Assembly (NCBI RefSeq): GCF_021922925.1
Contig: NZ_CP040786.1
Location: 1,364,001-1,428,000 of the forward strand
From: Clavibacter phaseoli
Lineage (GTDB): Bacteria > Actinomycetota > Actinomycetes > Actinomycetales > Microbacteriaceae
DNA length: 64,000 nucleotides
Direction of reading: 5' to 3'
In this document: one piece after another, positions 51,577-60,163 of the stretch
Layout: each line of letters opens with the position of its first letter
Position numbering within the stretch: the first letter of the stretch is position 1
Program-made: the position numbers and the translations under genes
The notes under the pieces: model-generated
What the model saw: the letters and a program-made list of their open reading frames with translations, nothing else
What the model was told of the DNA's origin: nothing
Databases searched by the model: none

Positions 51577-52947
51577 CTATCCCTCGTAGGAGAAGTCGGC
51601 GCCGAGCTGGCGCAGCTTCCCGATGAAGTCCTCGTAGCCGCGGGAGATGATCCCGACGTTGCTGACGGTGGACCGGCCCTCGGCCGTGAGCGCGGCGATG
51701 AGGTGGCTGAACCCGCCGCGGAGGTCGGGCACGGTGATGTCCGCGCCGTGCAGGTGCGTGGGTCCGGTGATGACCGCGGCCTGCTCGAAGTCGCGACGCG
51801 CCACGCGGCGCTCGTGGCCCTCGAGGCCCTCCTTGTGGACGACGATGTCGGCGCCCATCTCGTTGAGCGCGTCCGTGAAGCCGAAGCGGTTCTCGTACAC
51901 GGTCTCGTGGATGATCGAGACGCCGGGCGCCTGCGTGAGCGCCACGACGAGCGGCTGCTGCCAGTCCGTCATGAAGCCGGGGTGCACGTCGGTCTCGATG
52001 ACCACGGGCTTGAGGTCGCCGCCCGGGTGGTAGAACCGGATGCCGTCCTCCTCGATGTCGAACGCGCCGCCGACCTTCCGGAAGACGTTGAGGAAGGTCA
52101 TCATCTCGGCCTGGCGCACGCCGCCGACGAAGATGTCGCCGTGCGTGGCGAGGGCGGCGGAGGCCCAGCTCGCGGCCTCGTTGCGGTCGAAGAGCGCGCG
52201 GTGCGTGTAGCCCTCGAGGCGGTCGACGCCCTCGATGAGGATCACGCGGTTCGGCTCGACGGAGATGATCGCGCCCATCTTCTGCAGGATCGCGATGAGG
52301 TCCATGATCTCGGGCTCGATGGCCGCGTTCTTCAGCTCCGTGATGCCCTTCGCGCGGACGCCCGTGAGCAGCACCTGCTCGGTCGCGCCGACGCTGGGGT
52401 AGGGCAGCTCGACGTTCGCGCCCTTCAGGCCGTTCGGGGCCGTGAGGCGGATCCCGCTCGGGAGCTTCTCGACGACGGCGCCGAAGGCGCGCAGCGCGTC
52501 GAGGTGGAAGTCGATGGGGCGGTCGCCGATGCGGCAGCCGCCGAGGTCGGGGATGAACGCCTCGCCGAGACGGTGCAGCAGCGGGCCGCAGAAGAGGATC
52601 GGGATGCGCGAGCTGCCCGCGTGCGCGTCGATGTCCGCCATGTGGGCGCTCTCGACGTCCTTCGGGTCGAGGATGAGGTCGCCCTCCTGCTCGCCCTTGC
52701 GGAGCGTGACGCCGTGCACCTCGAGGAGGCCCGAGACGACGCGGACGTCGCTGATGTCCGGCACCGAGCGCAGGAGGCTGGGGCTCTCGCCGAGGAGCGA
52801 GGCGACCATGGCCTTCGTGGCCAGGTTCTTGGCCCCGCGGACCGCGATGCGACCGCGCAGCGGGATGCCGCCGTTGATCACGATGGAGTCGGACAGGAGG
52901 CCCACCCGCTCCCCCGCCTTCTTGGCGTCGCTGACTAGTGAGTTCAT
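51577..52947 (-). CDS. murA: UDP-N-acetylglucosamine 1-carboxyvinyltransferase
   Basis: A 456-residue enzyme for the first committed step of peptidoglycan synthesis, adding enolpyruvate to UDP-GlcNAc. The active-site Lys is in RGAKNLATKAM (residue 40) and the fosfomycin-target Cys is present in DLGGCRIGDRPIDFH (Cys138), so it should be fosfomycin-sensitive in principle. About 20 extra N-terminal residues precede the barrel. The ATG directly adjoins the leuD TGA with no gap, so murA is translated in the leuC-leuD-murA operon. Confidence 0.95.
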   Translation of the reverse strand: MNSLVSDAKKAGERVGLLSDSIVINGGIPLRGRIAVRGAKNLATKAMVASLLGESPSLLRSVPDISDVRVVSGLLEVHGVTLRKGEQEGDLILDPKDVESAHMADIDAHAGSSRIPILFCGPLLHRLGEAFIPDLGGCRIGDRPIDFHLDALRAFGAVVEKLPSGIRLTAPNGLKGANVELPYPSVGATEQVLLTGVRAKGITELKNAAIEPEIMDLIAILQKMGAIISVEPNRVILIEGVDRLEGYTHRALFDRNEAASWASAALATHGDIFVGGVRQAEMMTFLNVFRKVGGAFDIEEDGIRFYHPGGDLKPVVIETDVHPGFMTDWQQPLVVALTQAPGVSIIHETVYENRFGFTDALNEMGADIVVHKEGLEGHERRVARRDFEQAAVITGPTHLHGADITVPDLRGGFSHLIAALTAEGRSTVSNVGIISRGYEDFIGKLRQLGADFSYEG

Positions 52948-53562
52948 TCAGTTCTCCAGAGCTGCCGGCCGGGCCGGCAAGGTGCGCGGGCGCCATGCGG
53001 CCCGTCGTGATTCGAAGGTGGTGATGGCGTCCTCGTCCCGGAGGGTGAGGGCGATGTCGTCGAGCCCCTCGAGGAGCCGCCACCGAGTGTATTCGTCGAT
53101 CTCGAACGGGACCGTCAGGCCGGGTGCCGTGGCGACCCGCTCGACGAGGTCGACGGTGAGGTCGAGTCCGGGCTCCGCGTCCATCGCGGCCCACAGCCTC
53201 TCGACGTCGTCCTCCGTCACGAGACCCGTGAGGAGGCCCTGCTTCCCGGAGTTGCCCCGGAAGATGTCGCCGAACCTCGGGCTGAGCACGGCCCGGAAGC
53301 CGTAGTCGCGCAGCGCCCACACGGCGTGCTCGCGGGACGAGCCCGTGCCGAAGTCGGGACCGGCGACGAGGACGGTGGCGCCCTCGTAGACCGGCTGGTT
53401 GATGAAGAAGTCCGGATCCTGCCGCCACTGGAAGAACAGGGCGTCCTCGAAGCCGGTCTTGGTGACGCGCTTGAGGAACTGGGCGGGGATGATCTGGTCG
53501 GTGTCGACGTTCGACCGCTTGAGCGGGACGGCGGTGCCGGTGACGCGGCTGACGGGCTCCAC
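52948..53562 (-). CDS. leuD: 3-isopropylmalate dehydratase small subunit
   Basis: A 204-residue swivelling-domain subunit of isopropylmalate isomerase in leucine synthesis. Motifs: [44 protein letters not shown] and [21 protein letters not shown] start 3 bp after the leuC stop. Heterodimer partner of LeuC. Confidence 0.97.
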   Translation of the reverse strand: MEPVSRVTGTAVPLKRSNVDTDQIIPAQFLKRVTKTGFEDALFFQWRQDPDFFINQPVYEGATVLVAGPDFGTGSSREHAVWALRDYGFRAVLSPRFGDIFRGNSGKQGLLTGLVTEDDVERLWAAMDAEPGLDLTVDLVERVATAPGLTVPFEIDEYTRWRLLEGLDDIALTLRDEDAITTFESRRAAWRPRTLPARPAALEN

Positions 53563-53565
53563 GGC

Positions 53566-55035
53566 TCAGACCCCCTGTCCGACGGCGGCGGCCTGGCGGA
53601 TCGACTCGGCGTCGACGACGCCGTCCTCCTGCAGGTCCCACGGGCTCGACAGCGTGCCGCGGATCGCGGTGGCCGCGGCCACGAGCGGCGACACGAGGTG
53701 CGTGCGCCCGCCCTTCCCCTGCCGGCCCTCGAAGTTGCGGTTGCTCGTGGAGGCGCAGCGCTCCCCCGGCGCGAGCTGGTCGGGGTTCATGCCGAGGCAC
53801 ATGGAGCAGCCGGCGAAGCGCCACTCGGCGCCGAAGTCGGTGAAGACCTTGTCGATGCCCTCGGCCTCGGCCTCGAGCCGCACGCGCGCGCTGCCCGGGA
53901 CGACCATCACGCGGACGCCCTCGGCCTTGGTCCGGCCGCGCACGATCTCGGCGGCGGCGCGCAGGTCCTCCACGCGGCTGTTGGTGCAGGAGCCGATGAA
54001 GACGGTGTCGACCGCGATCTCCTTCATGGGCGTGCCGGGGGCGAGGTCCATGTAGGCGAGCGCGCGCTCGGCGGCGGCGCGCTTGTTCGGGTCGGCGACG
54101 GCGGCGGGATCCGGCACGGGCTCGCTGAGCGAGACGCCCTGGCCCGGGTTCGTGCCCCACGTGACGAAGGGCTCGAGGGTGTCCGCGTCGAGGAAGACCT
54201 CGGCGTCGAAGACCGCGTCGTCGTCGGTCGCGAGGGTGTCCCAGTAGGCCACGGCCTCGTCCCAGTCGGCGCCGGTCGGGGCGTGCGGGCGCCCCTTCAG
54301 GTAGTCGTACGTGGTCTGGTCGGGGGCGACCATGCCGGCGCGCGCGCCCGCCTCGATCGACATGTTGCAGATCGTCATGCGGCCCTCCATGGAGAGCGAG
54401 CGGATGGCGCTGCCGCGGTACTCGAGCACGTAGCCCTGCCCGCCGCCCGTGCCGATCTGCGCGATGACCGCGAGGATGATGTCCTTCGCCGTCACGCCGG
54501 GGCGCAGCGTGCCCTCGACCGTCACGGCCATGGTCTTGAACGGCTGGAGCGGCAGCGTCTGCGTGGCCATGACGTGCTCGACCTCGCTCGTGCCGATGCC
54601 GAACGCCATGGCGCCGAACGCGCCGTGGGTGGAGGTGTGCGAGTCGCCGCACACGACCGTGATGCCCGGCATGGTGAGGCCGAGCTGCGGACCCACGACG
54701 TGCACGATGCCCTGCTCGATGTCGCCGAGGGAGTGCAGGCGGATCCCGAACTCCTCGGCGTTCGCGCGGAGGGTGTGGATCTGGGTGCGGCTCGTCAGGT
54801 CGGCGATGGGCCGGTCGATGCCGACCGTCGGCGTGTTGTGGTCCTCGGTCGCGATGGTGAGGTCCGGTCGGCGCACGGGGCGGCCGGCGAGCCGGAGGCC
54901 GTCGAAGGCCTGGGGGCTGGTCACCTCGTGGACGAGGTGGAGGTCGATGTAGAGGAGGTCGGGAGTGCCGTCCTCCCCCTCGGCGACCAGGTGGTCGGCC
55001 CACACCTTCTCGGCCAGGGTCTTCGCAGGCTGCAC
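53566..55035 (-). CDS. leuC: 3-isopropylmalate dehydratase large subunit
   Basis: A 489-residue 4Fe-4S aconitase-family subunit. Motifs: [38 protein letters not shown], the cluster Cys in [17 protein letters not shown] and [13 protein letters not shown], and [17 protein letters not shown] start after GAGGAG. It heads leuC-leuD-murA. No leuB or leuA nearby. I saw no T-box or leader-peptide attenuator in the short upstream gap. Confidence 0.97.
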   Translation of the reverse strand: MQPAKTLAEKVWADHLVAEGEDGTPDLLYIDLHLVHEVTSPQAFDGLRLAGRPVRRPDLTIATEDHNTPTVGIDRPIADLTSRTQIHTLRANAEEFGIRLHSLGDIEQGIVHVVGPQLGLTMPGITVVCGDSHTSTHGAFGAMAFGIGTSEVEHVMATQTLPLQPFKTMAVTVEGTLRPGVTAKDIILAVIAQIGTGGGQGYVLEYRGSAIRSLSMEGRMTICNMSIEAGARAGMVAPDQTTYDYLKGRPHAPTGADWDEAVAYWDTLATDDDAVFDAEVFLDADTLEPFVTWGTNPGQGVSLSEPVPDPAAVADPNKRAAAERALAYMDLAPGTPMKEIAVDTVFIGSCTNSRVEDLRAAAEIVRGRTKAEGVRVMVVPGSARVRLEAEAEGIDKVFTDFGAEWRFAGCSMCLGMNPDQLAPGERCASTSNRNFEGRQGKGGRTHLVSPLVAAATAIRGTLSSPWDLQEDGVVDAESIRQAAAVGQGV

Positions 55036-55114
55036 GCGGCTCTCCTCATGGCAGGGGCGCGGGGGTGCCCTCGCGCATCATGGGAGTCTAACGCCGGGTG
55101 CCCGCGGCTATTCC

Positions 55115-55936
55115 TCAGGTGATGGGCGCGCCCGCGGACCCGGCGTCGAGCGGCTCGTCCTCGGCGCTCGCCTCGATCACCACGACCGTGACGTTGTCGC
55201 GGCCGCCGGAGGCCAGCGCCTGCGCGACGAGCGCGTCCGCCGCCCGGTCGACGCCACCGCCGTCCGCGCGCGCGAGCTGCAGCACGCCGGAGATCGCCTG
55301 GTCGTCGAGCTCCTTGGTGAGCCCGTCGGAGCAGATGAGGAACACCTGGTGGTCGACGACCGGCAGCAGCCACTCGTCGGCGGCGACCTCGTCGTGGGAT
55401 CCGACGGCGCGCGTGATGAGGTTCCGCACCGGGCTCCGCTCGGCCTCCGCGCGCGTCATGCGGCCCTGGTCGACGAGCTCCTGCACGGCCGAGTGGTCGA
55501 TCGTCACCTGCTCGAGGCGGCCGTCCGTCCAGGCGTAGACGCGCGAGTCCCCGACGTTGAAGACCATCCAGAGCGGGTCGCCGTCGTCCGAGCGCACGAG
55601 CGCGACGCCCGCGAGCGTCGTGCCGGCCACGGTGCCGGGCGGGTCGTCGCCCGTGATGAGGTCGCCGATCGCGTCGTTGGAGGCGTCGACCGCCTCGACG
55701 ATGAGGTCGCGCGTGACGGGCGCGTCGCCCGACAGGCCGCCGAAGGTCTCCACGAGGGTGGCGCTCGCGCGGTCGCCGAACGCGTGCCCGCCCATGCCGT
55801 CGGCCACGAGCCAGACCGGCGGGTCGGCGAGGAGCCCGTCCTCGTTCACGGCGCGCACGCTGCCGACGTCGGTGCGGGCGGCCCAGGCGACGTGGATCCG
55901 GCGCCCGCCGAGCGCGATGGTGCGCGCCTCGGTCAC
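55115..55936 (-). CDS. PP2C-family Ser/Thr protein phosphatase
   Basis: A 273-residue soluble PP2C catalytic domain. Metal and phosphate motifs: ARTDVGSVRAVNEDGLL, WLVADGMGGHAFGDRAS, FNVGDSRVYAW, VFLICSDGLTKEL and GGRDNVTVVVI. Unlike PstP it has no membrane helix or extracellular part, so it is a free cytosolic phosphatase that needs Mn2+ or Mg2+. GTG start overlaps the TerC stop (GTGA), so it is translationally coupled to a TerC-family protein. Targets unknown. Confidence 0.93.
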   Translation of the reverse strand: MTEARTIALGGRRIHVAWAARTDVGSVRAVNEDGLLADPPVWLVADGMGGHAFGDRASATLVETFGGLSGDAPVTRDLIVEAVDASNDAIGDLITGDDPPGTVAGTTLAGVALVRSDDGDPLWMVFNVGDSRVYAWTDGRLEQVTIDHSAVQELVDQGRMTRAEAERSPVRNLITRAVGSHDEVAADEWLLPVVDHQVFLICSDGLTKELDDQAISGVLQLARADGGGVDRAADALVAQALASGGRDNVTVVVIEASAEDEPLDAGSAGAPIT

Positions 55937-56973
55937 CGGCCGGCCCGGTCGTCGTCGCCGCGCTCGACCGACGCGGCGTCGGCGTCGGGGCTCGTCACGG
56001 GGATCCCGTCGGCGCGCATCTTGATGAGGCTGGCCACGGTCGCGACCACCATCGACGCGAGGATCACCACGAGGCTCACGATGGTCGGGATCTCGGGCGC
56101 CCACTCGATGCCCTCGCCGCCGTTGACGAACGGCAGCGTGTTCTCGTGCATGGCGTGCAGCACGAGCTTCACGCCGATGAAGAAGAGGATGAACGCGATC
56201 CCGTACTTGAGGTACACGAGCCGGTCGAGCAGGCCGCCCAGCAGGAAGTAGAGCTGGCGGAGGCCCATGAGCGCGAAGATGTTCGCGGTGAAGACGATGA
56301 ACGGCGACTCGGTGATGCCGAAGATCGCGGGGATGGAGTCGAGGGCGAAGATCAGGTCCGTGGTGCCGATCGAGACGAACACGATGACCATCGGCGTGAG
56401 CACCTTGCGGCCGTCGATGACGGTGCGGACCTTGGAGCCGTCGAAGTCCGGGGCGATCTTGAGGCGCCGGCGCAGGAACCGGATGAAGAGCGAGTCCTCG
56501 CTCTCCTCGTCCTCGTCGCCCACGGCCTGCTTGACCGCCGTGTAGAGCAGGAACGCGCCGAAGATGTAGAAGATCCAGCTGTAGCTCTCGATGAGCTCCG
56601 CGCCCAGAAGGATGAAGATGCCGCGCAGCACCAGCGCGATGATGATGCCCACCATGAGCACCTCCTGCTGGTACTTCCGGGGCACGCTGAACCGGCTCAT
56701 GATGATGACGAACACGAACAGGTTGTCGATGCTGAGGCTGTACTCCGTCAGCCACCCGGCGAGGAACTGGCCCGCGTGCTCACCGCCCGCGACGAACAGC
56801 ATGATGACCGCGAACACGAGCGCGAGCCCCACGTAGAACGCGACCCAGAGGGCCGACTCCTTCGTCGAGGGGACGTGCGGGCGCCGGTAGACGATCAGCA
56901 GGTCGGCGACGAGGACGAGGACGAGCACCGTCAGGGAGACGATCTCGAACGGGAGGGGGAGGACCAGGGGCAC
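55933..56973 (-). CDS. TerC-family integral membrane protein
   Basis: A 346-residue protein with about nine membrane helices. Acidic family motifs lie within helices: GWLTEYSLSIDNLFVFVIIMSRF, DLIFALDSIPAIFGITESPFIVFTANIFALMGLR. TerC-family members (Alx, MeeF/MeeY) export Mn2+ and support metalation of secreted proteins; tellurite resistance is the historic name. GTG start without a strong ribosome site. The downstream PP2C gene overlaps by 4 nt. Confidence 0.93.
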   Translation of the reverse strand: MPLVLPLPFEIVSLTVLVLVLVADLLIVYRRPHVPSTKESALWVAFYVGLALVFAVIMLFVAGGEHAGQFLAGWLTEYSLSIDNLFVFVIIMSRFSVPRKYQQEVLMVGIIIALVLRGIFILLGAELIESYSWIFYIFGAFLLYTAVKQAVGDEDEESEDSLFIRFLRRRLKIAPDFDGSKVRTVIDGRKVLTPMVIVFVSIGTTDLIFALDSIPAIFGITESPFIVFTANIFALMGLRQLYFLLGGLLDRLVYLKYGIAFILFFIGVKLVLHAMHENTLPFVNGGEGIEWAPEIPTIVSLVVILASMVVATVASLIKMRADGIPVTSPDADAASVERGDDDRAGR

Positions 56974-57083
56974 GCGGAGGCTTTCTGCAGCACGGGAGCG
57001 GCACGGACATGCCTCGACGAAACTACATGGCGGCCGACGGGTTGTTCACAATTCCCCCATCCGGGGCATCCGGCCATCGGCCC

Positions 57084-57137
57084 GCCATTACGTTGGTCGC
57101 TCATGACACGAGAGGGACGCCCCATGTCCGTAATGGC
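57084..57137. promoter_or_regulatory. Inverted repeat flanking the TetR start codon
   Basis: GCCATTACG at 57084-57092 and CGTAATGGC at 57129-57137 are exact reverse complements, 45 bp centre to centre. The right arm is inside codons 2-5 of the TetR gene. Possible autoregulatory half-sites. Confidence 0.35.
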
Positions 57138-57798
57138 GAACGAGCTCGATGCACCCGACCACGGCGGGGAGGAAGCCGGACCCCGGCGCCGCGGCCCCCG
57201 CACCTCCGGCGACGCCCGCGCCAGCATCATCGACGCGGCCCGCATGCTCTTCATCGAGTCCGGCGCCGATCGCGTCAGCGCCCGCCGCATCGCCGCGGCG
57301 GCCGGGGTCGACCCGAGCCTCGTCCGCTACTACTTCGGCTCCCTCGAGGCCCTGCTCGAGGAGGCGCTGCGCCCCTCGGAGGACCTCCTCGCCCCCTACC
57401 TCGTGCTGCGCGAGCTCCCGATCGAGGAGCGCGGCGCCGCCCTCGTCGCCGCGGCCCTGCACACGTGGGAGCACCCCGTCGGGTCCACCATCATGCGCTG
57501 GGTCACCGTGTCGTCGGACCACGACAGCGCCGCCTATCGCCGGTTCGCCGAGGCGGCGCCGCAGCACTGGATGAGCGCCCTGCCGGAGGGGATCCCGCAG
57601 GACGAGGCCGACGTGCGCAACTCGCTCGTGGGCGCGGCCCTCGGCGGCATCGCCATCACGCGCTACATCTGGCGGAGCGAGCCCATCGCGAGCATGTCCC
57701 GCGAGATGGTCGTGGCCCTGCACGGGCCCGTGGTGCAGGGGTTCCTCACCGGTCCCCTGCCGGACGTGCCGGCCGACGCGCAGCTGCCCGCGGCCTGA
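57124..57798 (+). CDS. TetR-family transcriptional regulator
   Basis: A 224-residue protein. The N-terminal helix-turn-helix is ASIIDAARMLFIESGADRVSARRIAAAAGVDPSLVRYYFGSLEALL, about residues 35-82; the C-terminal ligand-binding half is helical (PVGSTIMRWVTVSSD, NSLVGAALGGIAITRYIW). The ATG at 57124 has AGAGGG 7 nt upstream; an ATG at 57103 is in frame but lacks a site. It stands alone, convergent with an SDR gene and divergent from TerC, either of which might be a target. An exact 9-bp inverted repeat flanks its start. Confidence 0.92.
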   Translation: MSVMANELDAPDHGGEEAGPRRRGPRTSGDARASIIDAARMLFIESGADRVSARRIAAAAGVDPSLVRYYFGSLEALLEEALRPSEDLLAPYLVLRELPIEERGAALVAAALHTWEHPVGSTIMRWVTVSSDHDSAAYRRFAEAAPQHWMSALPEGIPQDEADVRNSLVGAALGGIAITRYIWRSEPIASMSREMVVALHGPVVQGFLTGPLPDVPADAQLPAA

Positions 57799-57829
57799 CG
57801 ACGGCGCCGGCCGGCGGGATCAGCCGCGG
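57788..57829. terminator. Inverted repeat around convergent stops (TetR / SDR)
   Basis: CCGCGGC (57788-57794) pairs with GCCGCGG (57823-57829). TGA of the TetR gene and TCA of the SDR gene lie just inside the arms and can extend the stem past one bulged C. Confidence 0.4.
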
Positions 57830-58617
57830 TCGGTCAGCTCCTCGCGGACCGCGAGCGGCTTCCGCACGAGCTTGTGCGGGGCCGCCTGCGCGACGGGCTT
57901 GAGGGTCAGCAGGTCGACGTTCACGTGCGGCGGCAGCTCGACGGCGTGCACGATCGCCTCGGCCACGTCCTCCGCGGTCAGCGGCCCGGGCACGCCGTCG
58001 TAGACCGCGTCGGCCTTGGCCCGGTCGCCGCCGAAGCGCACGAGCGAGAACTCCTCCGTGCGCACCTGTCCCGGCGCGATCTCGATCACGCGGATGGGCT
58101 CGCCCGCGAGCTCCAGGCGCAGCACGCCGAGCATCGCGTGCGCCGCGGCCTTGGCCGCGTTGTACCCGCCGCCGCCCTCGTAGGGGACGTGCGCGGCGAT
58201 CGAGCTGACGGTCACGACGTCGGCGCTGCCGCCCTCGGGCACGCCGGCGCGGAGCAGCGGCAGGAGGGCGCTCGTCACGCGCTGCACGGCGAGGACGTTG
58301 ATCTCGTACATCCACGCCCAGTCCTCGGGCGAACCGCCCTCGACGGAGTCGGTGCCCACCGCTCCTCCGGCGTTGTTGACGAGCGCGTGCACGTCGCCCG
58401 TCTCGCGGAGGTGGTCGCGGAGCGCGTCGACGTCGGCCTGCACCGTGAGGTCGGCCACCGCGTAGGAGGCCCCGGTCTCCTCGGCGAGCGCCCGGAGGCG
58501 GTCCTCGCGGCGGGCGACGCCGACGACGTCCCACCCCCGGCTCCGGAAAAGACGGACGGTGGCGGCGCCGATCCCCGAGCTCGCACCCGTGACGACGACC
58601 CTCTTGCTGCTGGACAT
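57820..58617 (-). CDS. Short-chain dehydrogenase/reductase (SDR)
   Basis: A 265-residue classical SDR. NAD(P) site VVVTGASSGIGAATV; VADLTVQADVDAL; NNAG in LVNNAGGAVG; catalytic Ser in VSSIAAHVPYEG and Tyr-x3-Lys in GYNAAKAA. The C-terminal part (PGPLTAEDVAEAIVHAVELPPHVNVDLLTLKP) resembles YdfG/serine-3-dehydrogenase-like members. Substrate unknown. Minus-strand TACGCT lies 6 nt before the ATG, so the start is probably leaderless; it is divergent from metY. Confidence 0.92.
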   Translation of the reverse strand: MSSSKRVVVTGASSGIGAATVRLFRSRGWDVVGVARREDRLRALAEETGASYAVADLTVQADVDALRDHLRETGDVHALVNNAGGAVGTDSVEGGSPEDWAWMYEINVLAVQRVTSALLPLLRAGVPEGGSADVVTVSSIAAHVPYEGGGGYNAAKAAAHAMLGVLRLELAGEPIRVIEIAPGQVRTEEFSLVRFGGDRAKADAVYDGVPGPLTAEDVAEAIVHAVELPPHVNVDLLTLKPVAQAAPHKLVRKPLAVREELTDRG

Positions 58618-58623
58618 GACCCC

Positions 58624-58629
58624 AGCGTA
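58624..58629 (-). promoter_or_regulatory. Predicted -10 box, leaderless SDR gene
   Basis: Minus-strand TACGCT, 6-nt spacer GGGGTC, ATG at 58617. Confidence 0.45.
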
Positions 58630-58673
58630 GGGAACGCGCGGGCCCGCGGGTTACGCCCCGCGACGGGTCCGCG

Positions 58674-58702
58674 TTGACCCGCCGCGGAGCGCTTCCTACT
58701 GT
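58674..58702 (+). promoter_or_regulatory. Promoter of metY-metX
   Basis: TTGACC (58674-58679), exactly 17 bp, then TACTGT (58697-58702). The predicted leader before the metY ATG is about 40 nt. The clearest -35/-10 pair in the window. Confidence 0.6.
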
Positions 58703-58751
58703 CGGGGTGCGCCCGCACGGGCGGCACCGACGCACGAGGGAAGGCACGACG

Positions 58752-60122
58752 ATGAGCGACCACGACGAGGACCGGGCAGCGGGCTGGCGCTTCGAGACGC
58801 AGCAGATCCACGCGGGGGCGGCGCCGGATCCGACCACCCACGCGCGCGCCACGCCGATCTACCAGACGACGTCGTACGTGTTCGACGACTCCCAGCACGC
58901 GCAGGACCTCTTCGCGCTGGCGCAGCCGGGCAACATCTACACGCGGATCATGAACCCGACGCAGGCCGTCGTCGAGGAGCGCATCGCGGCCCTCGAGGGC
59001 GGCACGGCCGCGCTCCTCGTCGCCTCCGGGCAGTCGGCGTCCACCTTCGCGGTGCTCAACATCGCGCAGGCGGGCGACCACATCGTCTCGAGCTCCTCGA
59101 TCTACGGCGGCACGTACAACCTCTTCAAGTACACGCTCGCGAAGCTCGGGATCGAGACGACCTTCGTGGAGGACCAGGACGACCCCGCGGCCTGGGCGCG
59201 CGCCGTCCGGCCGAACACCAAGCTCTTCTTCGCGGAGACGATCGGCAACCCGCGCATCAACATCCTCGACATCCGCGCCGTCGCGGACGCGGCGCACGAG
59301 GCGGGCGTGCCGCTCATCGTCGACAACACGATCGCGACGCCGTACCTGATCCGCCCCTTCGAGCACGGGGCCGACGTCGTGGTGCACTCGGCCACCAAGT
59401 TCCTCGGCGGCCATGGCACCGTCATCGGCGGCCTCGTCGTGGACGGCGGCCGGTTCCCGTGGTCGCGGCACGGCGAGCGCTTCCCGGGCCTCACCACGCC
59501 CGACCCGTCGTACCACGGCGTCACGTTCACCGAGGCCCTCGGCGACGGCGTCGCGTACATCACCAAGGCGCGCGTGCAGCTGCTGCGCGACCTCGGCGCG
59601 TCCATCGCCCCGGCGAGCGCCTGGCAGCTCATCCAGGGCATCGAGACGCTGAGCCTCCGGATCGAGCGGCACGTGCAGAACGCGCAGGCGGTCGCGGAAT
59701 GGCTCGACGCGCACGAGGACATCGCGGACGTCTACTACGCGGGCCTGCCGACGAGCCCCTCGTACGCGGCCGCGAACCGGTATGCGCCGCACGGCGTCGG
59801 CGCGGTGCTCTCCTTCGAGCTCAAGGGCGGGGTGGACGCGGGGCGCGCGCTCGTCGACTCGCTGCAGCTGTTCAGCCACCTGGCGAACATCGGCGACGTG
59901 CGGAGCCTCGTGATCCACCCGGCGTCGACGACCCACGCGCAGCTGACGCCCGAGCAGCAGCTGACGGCCGGCGTCACGCCCGGCCTCGTGCGCCTGTCGG
60001 TCGGCCTGGAGAGCATCGACGACATCATCGACGACCTCGCGGCCGGGCTCCGGGCCGCGCGCGCGGTGAAGGACGCCGCGATCGACAGGTCGCTGCAGGG
60101 CGCCGGGCCGACCGGGGCGTAA
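58752..60122 (+). CDS. metY: O-acetylhomoserine sulfhydrylase (MetY-type)
   Basis: A 456-residue PLP enzyme of the Cys/Met metabolism family that makes homocysteine from O-acetylhomoserine and sulfide. It begins RFETQQIHAGAAPDPTTHARATPIYQTTSYVF; IYTRIMNPTQAVVEERIAALEGG follows; the PLP Lys is in HSATKFLGGHGTVIGG; the C terminus has SLVIHPASTTHAQLTPEQQ. The length and insertions favour sulfhydrylase over cystathionine synthase. ATG after GAGGGAAGG. It forms an operon with metX, giving direct sulfhydrylation. Confidence 0.94.
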   Translation: MSDHDEDRAAGWRFETQQIHAGAAPDPTTHARATPIYQTTSYVFDDSQHAQDLFALAQPGNIYTRIMNPTQAVVEERIAALEGGTAALLVASGQSASTFAVLNIAQAGDHIVSSSSIYGGTYNLFKYTLAKLGIETTFVEDQDDPAAWARAVRPNTKLFFAETIGNPRINILDIRAVADAAHEAGVPLIVDNTIATPYLIRPFEHGADVVVHSATKFLGGHGTVIGGLVVDGGRFPWSRHGERFPGLTTPDPSYHGVTFTEALGDGVAYITKARVQLLRDLGASIAPASAWQLIQGIETLSLRIERHVQNAQAVAEWLDAHEDIADVYYAGLPTSPSYAAANRYAPHGVGAVLSFELKGGVDAGRALVDSLQLFSHLANIGDVRSLVIHPASTTHAQLTPEQQLTAGVTPGLVRLSVGLESIDDIIDDLAAGLRAARAVKDAAIDRSLQGAGPTGA

Positions 60123-60163
60123 CACTCGGGCGCGCGTCCGCCGCGGGTGCTTCACTGATCGGG

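Noticed and set aside
53326..55122. Long plus-strand frame opposite leuC and leuD.
   Set aside because: Ala/Arg/Gly/Val-rich antisense shadow; both minus-strand genes are textbook isopropylmalate isomerase subunits.
58618..58751. SAM riboswitch upstream of metY.
   Set aside because: The leader after the predicted promoter is only about 40 nt, too short for any SAM aptamer class I know.
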